Part shown: positions 23,571-31,221 of the stretch, one piece after another
Layout of the letters: each line of letters starts with the position of its first letter
Numbering within the stretch: the first letter of the stretch is position 1
Assembly (NCBI GenBank): GCA_001304015.1
Contig: LJUY01000025.1
Span: 1 to 32,149 of the forward strand
DNA length: 32,149 nucleotides
Reading direction: 5' to 3'
Origin: a candidate division Zixibacteria bacterium SM23_81
Lineage (GTDB): Bacteria > SM23-81
The notes under the pieces: model-generated
Databases searched by the model: none
Told to the model about the DNA's origin: nothing
The model's input: the letters and a program-made list of their open reading frames with translations, nothing else
Program-made: the position numbers and the translations under genes

Positions 23571-24866
23571 ATGTCTCATAGAGAAGTTGACCTGATCGTT
23601 AAAAATGCCACTCAGCTCTTGACTTTACAATCTGAGAATCGAGGGCCCCGCAGGGGCGTCCAGATGGAGGATCTGGGCCTGGTGAGCGACGGGGCTGTAG
23701 CCGTCGCCGATGGTCACATCGCGGCTGTGGGGACCACCCGGGATGTGCTTGATGCCGTTTCTCCCAGCGAGGTGACGAAGGTAATCGACGCCACAGGCAA
23801 GGTGGTTATGCCCGGATTCGTCGATCCCCATACGCACCCGATCTTCGCCGGTTTACGGGAGCAGGAGTTCGAGCTTCGCATCAAAGGGGCATCGTACCAG
23901 CAGATCGCCGCCAGCGGTGGCGGAATTCGATCCAGCGTGCATAGCCTCCGCCAATCCACGAAGAGGGATCTGAAAGAACAGGCCCGGCCGAGACTGGACC
24001 GAATGCTGGCCCTTGGGACTACAACAGCTGAAGCAAAAAGCGGTTATGGACTTAACCTCAAGGATGAGATTAAGTCCCTAGAGGCTATCAATGAGCTGAA
24101 CGAGACTCACCCGCTGGAGCTGATTCCAACCTTTTTGGGCGCCCATGAGGTTCCAGACGAGTTTAAGCAAAACAGAGAGGAGTACATTCGTCTGGTGTGT
24201 GAGGAGATGATCCCGCAGGTGGTTCGTAGAGGACTTGCTGAGTTCTGCGACATCTTTTGTGAGAGGGGCGTCTTTGATGTGGAGGAGTCCCGGGAGATCT
24301 TGACCGCGGCCCAAAATGCTGGGCTGAAGCTGAAACTTCACGCCGATGAACTGGCCGCCAGCGGCGGGGCTTTTCTGGCCGCTGAGTTGGAGGTCATTTC
24401 CGCCGATCATCTGGTCTTCGTCTCCCAAGAGGGCATCGATGCCATGAGAGAGGCGGGGGTCATTGCCGTGTTGCTCCCCGGCACCACCTTCAGCTTGGGT
24501 TTGAGCCGGTATGCTCCGGCCCGCCGGATGATCGATGCTGGGCTTCCCGTTGCCCTGGCAACAGATCTAAATCCCGGAAGCTGCATGACGGAGTCTATGC
24601 CCATGATTATCACCTTGGCCTGTCTGCAGATGGAAATGACGCCAGCCGAGGCGATTACCGCTGCCACCGTCAATGCCGCTTACGCCGTGGACAGGGATCA
24701 ACAGTTGGGCAGCATAGAAGTGGGGAAACAGGCGGACTTGGTGGTCTGGGACATGCCAAACTACAAGGTTTTGCCTTACCACTTCGGGGTGAACCTGGTT
24801 GAGATGGTGATGAAGTCGGGTCGAGTGGTCTATCGCCAGGGCCAATTTCTCTATGGGGGGGGTTGA
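23571..24866 (+). CDS. hutI: Imidazolonepropionase
   Basis: It opens the imidazolone ring to yield formiminoglutamate, the third step of histidine breakdown. The 431-residue amidohydrolase has metal ligands His87 and His89 in GFVDPHTHPIF, His257 in LKLHADEL, the catalytic-region His280 in SADHLVF, and Asp332 in ALATDLNPGS. The N- and C-terminal beta-sandwich parts (MSHREVDLIVKN, and a late VVWDMPNYKVL) are intact. ATG 23571 has GGAG about 10 bases upstream. The gene ends in a run of eight G (24855-24862), which also lies immediately before lptE. The next enzyme (HutG formimidoylglutamase, or FtcD) is not in the window. Confidence 0.95.
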   Translation: MSHREVDLIVKNATQLLTLQSENRGPRRGVQMEDLGLVSDGAVAVADGHIAAVGTTRDVLDAVSPSEVTKVIDATGKVVMPGFVDPHTHPIFAGLREQEFELRIKGASYQQIAASGGGIRSSVHSLRQSTKRDLKEQARPRLDRMLALGTTTAEAKSGYGLNLKDEIKSLEAINELNETHPLELIPTFLGAHEVPDEFKQNREEYIRLVCEEMIPQVVRRGLAEFCDIFCERGVFDVEESREILTAAQNAGLKLKLHADELAASGGAFLAAELEVISADHLVFVSQEGIDAMREAGVIAVLLPGTTFSLGLSRYAPARRMIDAGLPVALATDLNPGSCMTESMPMIITLACLQMEMTPAEAITAATVNAAYAVDRDQQLGSIEVGKQADLVVWDMPNYKVLPYHFGVNLVEMVMKSGRVVYRQGQFLYGGG

Positions 24867-24870
24867 TTTC

Positions 24871-25380
24871 ATGAAGGCCGGTCAAAGAGCTTCGCTATTT
24901 CCGATTCTTTGTAGTCTCGTCTTTCTGGCATGCGGTGTGTACTCATTCTCCGGAAGCGGACTTCCCTCACACATCAAGACTGTGGCTGTTCCACTTTTTA
25001 GCAACCAAACCACCGAATATGGAATCAGGGAGAAGCTCACCGATGAGATCCTCAACGCCCTGGTGGAGGATGGTAAGCTGAAAGTTGCGGGAAGGGACGA
25101 AGCAGACTCTATCATCAACGGCACAGTGGTGGACTACAAAAATATAGCCTACACTTATGACAAATCGGAGAATGTCCAGGAGTACATCGTGCGCATCTAC
25201 GTGGATGTCTCTTACGAGGATCCCAAGGAAAGAAAGATCATCTGGGAACAGAAGAGGATGGAAGGTTGGGGTACCTACGATGTTCAGACTGATCCTCCGG
25301 AAGATGAGGACATGGGTAGGGACAGGGCCATCGCTAAGCTAGCCGAGGATATCGTAAATAAAACTGTAGCGGGATGGTGA
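24871..25380 (+). CDS. lptE: LptE-like LPS-assembly lipoprotein
   Basis: LptE plugs the LptD barrel that inserts lipopolysaccharide in the outer membrane. The 169-residue protein has a lipoprotein signal ending in the lipobox LVFLAC (the acylated Cys is residue 21) followed by GVYSFSGSG. The family segments IKTVAVPLFSNQTTEYGIREKLTDEI and IINGTVVDYKNIAYTYDK follow, and the C-terminus is AIAKLAEDIVNKTVAGW. ATG 24871 is chosen because it lies 4 bases after the hutI stop, with a G-rich stretch acting as ribosome site. An upstream ATG at 24853 overlaps hutI. The tight junction implies coupling to hutI, an odd pairing of catabolism and envelope assembly. Confidence 0.8.
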   Translation: MKAGQRASLFPILCSLVFLACGVYSFSGSGLPSHIKTVAVPLFSNQTTEYGIREKLTDEILNALVEDGKLKVAGRDEADSIINGTVVDYKNIAYTYDKSENVQEYIVRIYVDVSYEDPKERKIIWEQKRMEGWGTYDVQTDPPEDEDMGRDRAIAKLAEDIVNKTVAGW

Positions 25381-25412
25381 GGGGAAAGGATGCTGAGATA
25401 AGCTTTGTAGGT

Positions 25413-25540
25413 GGCGTCGGGACGCCGTACCCGACAGCATACGCGTTGGTCGTGAGTTGGTTGTCGGTTTCGAAGCTGGTCAGTGGATGAGCATTTCTAT
25501 ATTCTTTCACGATTAACGATCACCGATTCACGATTGACGT
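25413..25540. repeat. Intergenic repeat cluster between lptE and thiE
   Basis: Two mutually exclusive stems overlap: GGCGTC/GACGCC (25413-25426) and GTCGGG/CCCGAC (25416-25435). Further on, CACGATT-like units recur at 25508, 25521 and 25529. No convincing gene lies here; the 62-codon frame at 25483-25671 translates the repeat itself. The style resembles dispersed intergenic repeats of uncultured bacteria (inference). Confidence 0.45.
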
Positions 25541-25667
25541 TACGAGCATCGACACCGACAAACGAGCTTCGACCCTCATTTTTTATCAGTGTGAGGTTAC
25601 CCGACGGAATGAAAAAACTCTCACAGGTCAGGATCTTCACTCCCAGAGGATTCGTCTTTTACGCAAA

Positions 25668-26348
25668 ATGAGCTCCACAGAAACAGATAAAAAAGCTATT
25701 TTACAAAATGTCCAGGTTTGCGTCATCACAGACCGACATCTGTCCCGGGGACGGAGCTTCGTGGAGGTGGTGGAAGCTGCCGTCAAGGGCGGAGCACAGA
25801 TGGTTCAGTTTCGGGATAAGGAGCTTCCCGACGGTCCCTTCTTTCGGGAGGCCATGAAGCTGAGGGCCCTGACACGGAAGTCCGGCACCCTGTTCATCAT
25901 CGACGACAGGGTAGATGTGGCCCTGAGCGTGGCTGCTGACGGTGTCCATCTCGGAGAGAAGGATCTGCCCATAGAAGAAGCCAAAAAACTGGTGGGCTCC
26001 GAGATGATCCTGGGCGTCTCGGCTCGAACTCCCCAGGCAGCTCAGAGAGCCCAGGAGAGGGGAGCCGCCTACTTGGGCGTGGGGGCCATCTTTCCCACCG
26101 GTACCAAGGACGATGCGGTCCATGTAGGCATCGAGCGGTTGACTCAACTGCGACCCCTTGTGGATATCCCCATCCTGGCCATCGGGGGTATTACCGCCGA
26201 CAACGCCGCTCAGACCATCCGAGCTGGCGCCGATGGTGTGGCCGTTATCAGCGCTGTGGTGGGTGCCGATGATGTCGCAAGTGCCACAGCTCGTCTTTTG
26301 GACCGCGTTCGCCAGGCGAAAGAAGCCACTTCACAGGAAAACAGTTGA
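25668..26348 (+). CDS. thiE: Thiamine phosphate synthase
   Basis: It joins hydroxymethylpyrimidine diphosphate and the thiazole phosphate to make thiamine monophosphate. The 226-residue TIM barrel shows VCVITDRHL (strand 1), MVQFRDKE (pyrophosphate contact), LFIIDDRVDVAL, DGVHLGEKDLPIEEA, GVGAIFPTGTKDD (thiazole-phosphate loop) and PILAIGGITADN. The usual INDR motif reads IDDR here. Length is normal. No thiamine riboswitch was recognised upstream, and no other thi gene is near. The start at ATG 25668 lacks a clear ribosome site; AGAGGA at 25641 is too distant. TenI-type thiazole tautomerase is the main alternative, but the complete motif set favours ThiE. Confidence 0.9.
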   Translation: MSSTETDKKAILQNVQVCVITDRHLSRGRSFVEVVEAAVKGGAQMVQFRDKELPDGPFFREAMKLRALTRKSGTLFIIDDRVDVALSVAADGVHLGEKDLPIEEAKKLVGSEMILGVSARTPQAAQRAQERGAAYLGVGAIFPTGTKDDAVHVGIERLTQLRPLVDIPILAIGGITADNAAQTIRAGADGVAVISAVVGADDVASATARLLDRVRQAKEATSQENS

Positions 26349-26431
26349 CAGAAAGGGTGAAGTTTTCTATGTTGATAGAGAAAATCTCAATGCCATACCT
26401 TTGGAACATAATCACGTTTTGAGGGGAGAAC

Positions 26432-27604
26432 ATGAGAACCGTTTACTTGGATCACAGTGCCACCACACCCGTCCATCCAGATGTCGTGGAGGCCATGTTG
26501 CCCTTTTTTACAGAGGAGTATGGTAACGCCTCCAGTATTCACAGGTTTGGCCGGAACGCCCGCGTAGCCGTGGACGAGGCCCGGGAGAAAGTGGCCAGGT
26601 TGCTCAATGCCCAAGATCAGGAGATATATTTCACCAGCGGGGGGACCGAGGGGGACAATCTGGCCATCAAGGGGGTTGCCTGGGCTCTCCGGGACAAAGG
26701 AGATCACATCATCACATCACAGATTGAACACGAGGCCGTGCTGAATACCTGCCGCTATTTGGAGAGAAACGGATTCGAAGTAAATTATTTGCCCGTTGAT
26801 CAATACGGCATGGTGGACCCGACTGATGTGCGCAAGGCCATCACGGACAAAACCATCCTCATCTCCGTGATGCACGCCAACAACGAGGTGGGCACCATAC
26901 AGCCTATAGCCGAAATAGGGGCTATGGCTCGCCAGCGGGAAATCCTCTTCCACACCGATGCCGTCCAGACGGTGGGCAAACTGCCCGTTGATGTCAAGGC
27001 ACTTAGCGTGGATTTGCTGTCCATGTCTGGCCATAAATTCTATGGTCCCAAAGGGGTGGGGGCACTTTACATGCGCAAGGGCGCAAAGATTCAACCCCTG
27101 GCCCACGGTGGTCACCACGAGAATTGGAAACGTGCTGGGACAGAGAATATTCCGGGCATCGTGGGAATGGCCAAAGCCATGGAGATCTGTTATCAGGAGC
27201 TGGATATTGTCTCTAAAAAGGAAAGCCAATTACGCGATGCCCTGCAAAAGGGCATCCAGGAAACTATTGCAGACGTTCGCTTCAACGGCCATCCCACCCA
27301 ACGGCTGCCCGGCTCTTTGAGCGCCTGTTTCCAGGCACTTGAGGGAGAAGCGCTTATACTCAGCTTAGACCTGAAGGGGGTGGCGGCCTCCACTGGCTCG
27401 GCATGTTCCTCGGGATCTCTGGAGCCATCCCACGTCCTCAAGGCCATGGGCGTGCCCATTGAGATCGCCCATGGCTCCGCCCGCTTAACTCTCGGTCGTA
27501 GTAACACCCAGGAGGAAATCGACTACGTTCTGGAGGTTTTGCCCCAGATCGTTGACCGGCTCCGCAGCATGTCGCCACTCCGTCCATCTAAGGAAGTTTG
27601 CTGA
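26432..27604 (+). CDS. Cysteine desulfurase (NifS/IscS family)
   Basis: It takes sulfur from cysteine onto an active-site cysteine and hands it to Fe-S clusters or tRNA thiolation. The 390-residue PLP enzyme has YLDHSATTPVHPDV at the N-terminus, the cofactor-stacking His100 in SQIEHEAV, Lys202 in MSGHKFYGPKG (Schiff-base lysine), RAGTENIPGIVG, and the persulfide-carrying Cys325 in STGSACSSGSLEPSHVL. The ATG at 26432 follows GGGGAG with good spacing. No IscU or IscA gene follows; mnmA, which needs a sulfur donor, lies about 1.5 kb downstream. NifS and IscS cannot be separated from sequence alone. Its stop overlaps the next start codon by one base (TGATG). Confidence 0.93.
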   Translation: MRTVYLDHSATTPVHPDVVEAMLPFFTEEYGNASSIHRFGRNARVAVDEAREKVARLLNAQDQEIYFTSGGTEGDNLAIKGVAWALRDKGDHIITSQIEHEAVLNTCRYLERNGFEVNYLPVDQYGMVDPTDVRKAITDKTILISVMHANNEVGTIQPIAEIGAMARQREILFHTDAVQTVGKLPVDVKALSVDLLSMSGHKFYGPKGVGALYMRKGAKIQPLAHGGHHENWKRAGTENIPGIVGMAKAMEICYQELDIVSKKESQLRDALQKGIQETIADVRFNGHPTQRLPGSLSACFQALEGEALILSLDLKGVAASTGSACSSGSLEPSHVLKAMGVPIEIAHGSARLTLGRSNTQEEIDYVLEVLPQIVDRLRSMSPLRPSKEVC

Positions 27605-28125
27605 TGGCGGAGAGGTGGGCACTGCTGATCATCAATATGCTCAACGATTTCGTACAAGAGGGGGCTCCTCTAGAAGTACCGGTGGCGTGGACCATAGTGG
27701 ACCACATCAGAATAAGGCTCCAGGAAGCCCGAAGTCTCAGGATCCCGGTAATTTACATCTGCGATGCCCACGCCCCCAATGATCGGGAATTCACCACCTG
27801 GTCGGGGCATGCCGTTCGGGGAACTCATGGCGCTCAGGTGATCCCAGAGCTAGCCCCCCGGGTGGGTGAGCCCGTGGTCCACAAAACCAGGTACTCCGGT
27901 TTTTTCCAGACTCACCTTGAGATGAAGTTGCGTCAACGGGAAGTGAGCGGTCTGGTTCTCACCGGAGTCGTCACCAATGTCTGCATCCTGTATACAACCG
28001 CCGACGCTGTCTCCCGCGGCTATCAGGTCCGTGTACCAGAGAACTGCGTGGCTGCTCATTCGCCTGAGGATCAGGCATGGGCACTGAAACAGCTAAGGGA
28101 TGTGCTCCGTGCGGAGATTGTTTAA
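27604..28125 (+). CDS. Isochorismatase/nicotinamidase-family cysteine hydrolase
   Basis: The 173-residue protein has the Asp-Lys-Cys triad of the family: Asp15 in LIINMLNDFV, Lys94 in VVHKTRYSGFF, and Cys127 in GVVTNVCILYTTADA. A likely metal site is formed by Asp54 and His56 in YICDAHAPND, as in nicotinamidases, which turn nicotinamide into nicotinate. Isochorismatase, N-carbamoyl amidase and other activities share these residues, so the substrate is open. ATG 27604 shares its A with the stop codon of the cysteine desulfurase gene, and AAGGAAG (27591-27597) precedes it. Co-translation suggests a shared need rather than a shared pathway. Length is at the short end of normal. Confidence 0.85.
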   Translation: MAERWALLIINMLNDFVQEGAPLEVPVAWTIVDHIRIRLQEARSLRIPVIYICDAHAPNDREFTTWSGHAVRGTHGAQVIPELAPRVGEPVVHKTRYSGFFQTHLEMKLRQREVSGLVLTGVVTNVCILYTTADAVSRGYQVRVPENCVAAHSPEDQAWALKQLRDVLRAEIV

Positions 28126-28411
28126 ACTCGTTCAGCAGAACACACCGGGGACTTTTCACCGCCGCTGAGATGGTCGTGACGGCGGATCAGATTATCGACG
28201 TTTACTTCCAGCGAACCGAGGAAATACGCGAACCGGCTCTGTGATAATTCGAATGGCTTGAAGCTGGATCTATCGCTACAAAGAACTCAAATAGCGATAA
28301 AGAGCATCTCCATCAGAGGAGGTGATGAAAAAAACGGACGCCTTGTCGTCATTTCGATGACGAGCTAAGTTGCTTTTCGTGAAGGAGTGATGATTAAACT
28401 GGGGGGCGAGC
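28126..28411. other. Intergenic region with hairpins
   Basis: A perfect 8-base inverted repeat, TATCGCTA (28271-28278) / TAGCGATA (28292-28299), and a hairpin TCGTCAT-TTCG-ATGACGA (28346-28363) are present. Neither has the T run of a terminator. AGGAGGTG at 28317-28324 leads into an 11-codon frame ending at the second hairpin. A further 32-codon stretch near 28138-28243 (VVTADQIIDVYFQRTEEI) lacks a start and could be a gene remnant. Confidence 0.4.
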
Positions 28412-28996
28412 ATGTTAAAAAGTTGGAAGGTTTTTATTTTCACAGCTGTTCTGATCCTCACTTCGATGTCTGGCCTATGTCTTGCCGCCATGTGGCAGCC
28501 GTATCAGTTTGAGCCCAAGGATCAGGAATACGAGTACAAGATCATCACTTTTGAAGAAGACGTCGAGAAGACCAGCCTTTATGTGCTGAAGATGGAGAAG
28601 AAGGAAAGCGGCCAGATGGAGGTGTCGGTCAAGACCACTTGGGTGACAAGCCAGGAGGAACTGGACCAGCAGATTCTTGGTGGTTGGTGGGCTGCCGGTG
28701 CCTTTGGGGTGACCATGGCTTTTATAAATCCCATGTACGCTGCTTTCTTTAGCGGGTTGGATTTGTATCAGGGAAACAAGATGAGCTTCTTCGGGGCTGG
28801 GGTTGTGGAGGTGACCGGCACCGAGAATGTGGCCGGAAGAACCGGTTTTATCTGTGTGTTTCGTAATCAAGATGTGGGCCCCATATTGGGTCGCTACGTG
28901 GTGGATCCGGGTGTGCCGCTACCTCTCAAAACGGAGGTCTATGAGGAAGATGGGACGAAGCAGTTTGAAACGGAGCTATTGCGTATCGAGATTTGA
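28412..28996 (+). CDS. Exported protein of unknown function
   Basis: The 194-residue protein begins with a signal peptide (MLKSWKVFIFTAVLILTSMS, cleavage after CLA near residue 25). The mature part is rich in beta strands: YEYKIITFEEDVEKTSLYV, VSVKTTWVTSQEEL, then a hydrophobic Gly-rich segment at about 92-115 (GWWAAGAFGVTMAFINPMY) that could be a membrane-inserting hairpin, and a C-terminal RYVVDPGVPLPLKTEVYE. No cysteine lipobox or catalytic motif is seen. A periplasmic or outer-membrane-associated role is likely (inference). ATG 28412 has GGGGGCGAG upstream. A terminator follows 30 bases after the stop, so this is a stand-alone unit. I do not recognise the family. Confidence 0.75.
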   Translation: MLKSWKVFIFTAVLILTSMSGLCLAAMWQPYQFEPKDQEYEYKIITFEEDVEKTSLYVLKMEKKESGQMEVSVKTTWVTSQEELDQQILGGWWAAGAFGVTMAFINPMYAAFFSGLDLYQGNKMSFFGAGVVEVTGTENVAGRTGFICVFRNQDVGPILGRYVVDPGVPLPLKTEVYEEDGTKQFETELLRIEI

Positions 28997-29025
28997 GCGG
29001 AGCGAACGCGGACTGGTTGCTCTCT

Positions 29026-29055
29026 GGGGAGGGCGGGCTCGCCGTCCTCCCCTTT
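29026..29055 (+). terminator. Probable terminator after the exported unknown
   Basis: GGGGAGGGCGG (29026-29036) pairs with CCGTCCTCCCC (29042-29052), with one G-T pair, around a five-base loop. Only three T follow directly, so termination may be partial. Confidence 0.7.
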
Positions 29056-29084
29056 GCCTTTAAAGTGTCTGAGGATCCGTTTCC

Positions 29085-30263
29085 ATGGATGTTGATAGCC
29101 ATATCAGGCCACCGGCCAAAGTAGCGGTGGCCATGAGCGGTGGGGTGGACAGCTCCCTGGCAGCCGTGCTGCTCCAGGAGAGGGGTTATCAGGTCATCGG
29201 GCTGACCATGAGGCTTTGGGATGCTCCCGAGGCGGGAGGTCCTCGCTGCTGTTCTCCCCAGGCTTTCCTGGATGCTCGGGCCATCTGCCATCAGTGGAAA
29301 ATCCCCCACTACGTGCTGGATCTCCGAAAGCCCTTCGCCGCCAGGGTTGTGGATCCCTTTGTGAGGGAGTATCTTCGCGGACGGACGCCAAATCCCTGCG
29401 TGCTCTGCAACACTGAGATCAAATGGGGGATTCTATTGCGAAAAGCGCGAGCTGTGGGTGCTCAGGCTTTGGCCACGGGACATTATGCCCGGGTGCGTTG
29501 GGATGCGGACAGTGAAAGGTTTCTCCTCATGCGTGGTCTTGATCCTACCAAAGATCAGTCCTACGCCTTGTGGGGATTGTCTCAAGAGGCGCTTTCCCAG
29601 ACCCTCTTCCCTCTGGGTGAACTGACAAAGGCTCAGACACGTCATCTAGCCCTTCAAATGGGGCTTAAGGTGGCCGGCAAAAAGGACAGTCAGGAGATCT
29701 GCTTTGTGCCCGATGACGATTACAGTCAGTTCATCAGGAGCAGACTGAAGGCTTGTTCCAGGAGCGGGCTGGAGAGCGAGCCCGGGGGGCTCATCATGGA
29801 CAGGAGAGGTCGCGTGCTGGGCAAACATGCCGGAATTTCAAATTATACCATCGGTCAGCGAAGAGGTCTGGGGCTGGCAGAGGGAAGGCCCCTGTACGTG
29901 CTGGACATCGATGCCCAGCGGAATCGGCTGGTGGTGGGTCCCGACGAGGCTCTCCTCACCCGCCAGTTATGGGCCGAGGGGCTCAACTGGATTTCGATGA
30001 AGAGGCTGAATACTTCATTAAGCTGCCAGGCCCAGATCCGATATGCACATAGAGCAGCCCCCTTGAAGCTTTTCCCGACGCAAGATGGGGGGATTCAGGG
30101 TCTTTTTCTGCGACCCCAACGAGCCATTACACCGGGCCAGTCGGTGGTGTTTTACCGAAAGCAGGTGGTGCTGGGGGGAGGATTCATTCGGCGTTGGCCT
30201 CAGGTCATGAACCAGAGGGCACATTCCCCGGAATTATCTGCTGAGCTTAAGGATGAGAATTGA
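29085..30263 (+). CDS. mnmA: tRNA-specific 2-thiouridylase MnmA
   Basis: It thiolates uridine 34 of tRNAs for Lys, Glu and Gln, using ATP and sulfur passed from a cysteine desulfurase. The 392-residue protein has the PP-loop AMSGGVDSSLAA (16-27), GRTPNPCVLCN with catalytic Cys108, GHYAR, KDQSYALWGL, and the second catalytic Cys206 in KDSQEICFVPD. IGQRRGLGLA and the C-terminal beta-barrel (RYAHRAAPLKLFP, ITPGQSVVFYR) are also present. Length is normal. ATG 29085 is preceded by GAGGAT about 9 bases upstream. The cysteine desulfurase 1.5 kb upstream is a plausible sulfur donor. Its end touches the next gene, implying one transcript. Confidence 0.95.
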   Translation: MDVDSHIRPPAKVAVAMSGGVDSSLAAVLLQERGYQVIGLTMRLWDAPEAGGPRCCSPQAFLDARAICHQWKIPHYVLDLRKPFAARVVDPFVREYLRGRTPNPCVLCNTEIKWGILLRKARAVGAQALATGHYARVRWDADSERFLLMRGLDPTKDQSYALWGLSQEALSQTLFPLGELTKAQTRHLALQMGLKVAGKKDSQEICFVPDDDYSQFIRSRLKACSRSGLESEPGGLIMDRRGRVLGKHAGISNYTIGQRRGLGLAEGRPLYVLDIDAQRNRLVVGPDEALLTRQLWAEGLNWISMKRLNTSLSCQAQIRYAHRAAPLKLFPTQDGGIQGLFLRPQRAITPGQSVVFYRKQVVLGGGFIRRWPQVMNQRAHSPELSAELKDEN

Positions 30264-30264
30264 G

Positions 30265-31221
30265 ATGGTTCGTCGCGCGGCGGTTATAATCTCGATGCTC
30301 TTTTTTGTCACCTTGACGATGGCCTTCCGGGCTCCGGCCTGGGATGGTTTGAGCGAGAGCTCCGAAAATTTCGTTCTCTTCTATCATCGAGAAGATGCAA
30401 AAATAGCCCTGAACCTTCTGGCAGCCGCCGAGAGAGAGTACCATCGAGTAACGAGCACCATCGGATTTCGTCCGGCCAGTGACATCCAAATCTACTTAGC
30501 CAGCGATCCTCGAGAGTTTCGTCTTCTCACCCTGGGCGAGATCCCCGAGTGGGGAATCGGTGCCGCCCTGCCTCTCAGAGGAAGAATTGTCCTTATCTCC
30601 CCCAGGCACTCCCAAGGTCGTTACGATCTATACCAAGTCCTCGTTCATGAGCTCTCTCATGTGGTCTTAGGGTTGGCCCTGGGCGATGCCAGAGCACCCC
30701 GGTGGCTGGATGAGGGAATGGCCATGTTCATCTCCCACGAGTGGAAAATGGGACAGAGCATCCTGGTGGCCAGAGCGCTTTTGTTCGACTCCCTGATCCC
30801 TCTGGACGAGATAGAAACACTAAACTCCTTCAGCAAGGGCAAGGCCCAGTTGGCCTACGCGGAGAGCTTTCTGGCTGTGGCCTTTATCGCTGATCGCTAT
30901 GGTGAGGTGGGCCTGCACTTGTTAGTTGAGGAGCTGGCGCGCAATGGGGATCTGGATCTGGCCATGCGAGCCAGCCTGGGTTTATCACAAAGAGAATTTC
31001 ACATGATCTGGCGAGATTACGTGACGGCGAGGTTCAACTGGGCCTCTACCTTGAGCCATCCTCTGGTGTTGTGGTTGCTCATGCTCTCCCTCTTTATAGC
31101 GGCCTTTTTCATCAAGCGAAAACATACTCGCAAGATCATGGAACGTTGGAAAATGGAAGAGGCCAGCCTGGGAGAACTATCCGGCTTAGAAGAACGCGAT
31201 AGGCGGTGGTCCGCCCCATGA
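30265..31221 (+). CDS. Peptidase-MA-like gluzincin metalloprotease, membrane-anchored
   Basis: The 318-residue protein has an N-terminal signal or anchor helix (AAVIISMLFFVTLTMAF), a periplasmic catalytic domain with the zinc motif HELSH (128-132) followed by WLDEGMAMF (Glu150 as third ligand), and a C-terminal transmembrane helix (about 269-288, WLLMLSLFIAAFFI). A basic cytosolic tail closes it. IQIYLASDPREF and QLAYAESFLAVAFIADRYG are typical of the peptidase MA family. The start could be ATG 30253 (overlapping mnmA) or ATG 30265; the latter is preferred because AAGGA lies 11 bases before it and the former has no ribosome site. The stop overlaps the next start as ATGA. The substrate is unknown; envelope quality control is plausible (inference). 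Confidence 0.82.
   Translation: MVRRAAVIISMLFFVTLTMAFRAPAWDGLSESSENFVLFYHREDAKIALNLLAAAEREYHRVTSTIGFRPASDIQIYLASDPREFRLLTLGEIPEWGIGAALPLRGRIVLISPRHSQGRYDLYQVLVHELSHVVLGLALGDARAPRWLDEGMAMFISHEWKMGQSILVARALLFDSLIPLDEIETLNSFSKGKAQLAYAESFLAVAFIADRYGEVGLHLLVEELARNGDLDLAMRASLGLSQREFHMIWRDYVTARFNWASTLSHPLVLWLLMLSLFIAAFFIKRKHTRKIMERWKMEEASLGELSGLEERDRRWSAP

Noticed and set aside
25381-25667. Thiamine riboswitch upstream of thiE
   Set aside because: A CTGAGAT string is present, but the remaining conserved parts of the element are not found.
25483-25671. 62-codon frame before thiE
   Set aside because: Its N-terminal half simply translates the CACGATT-type repeats and it has no ribosome site.
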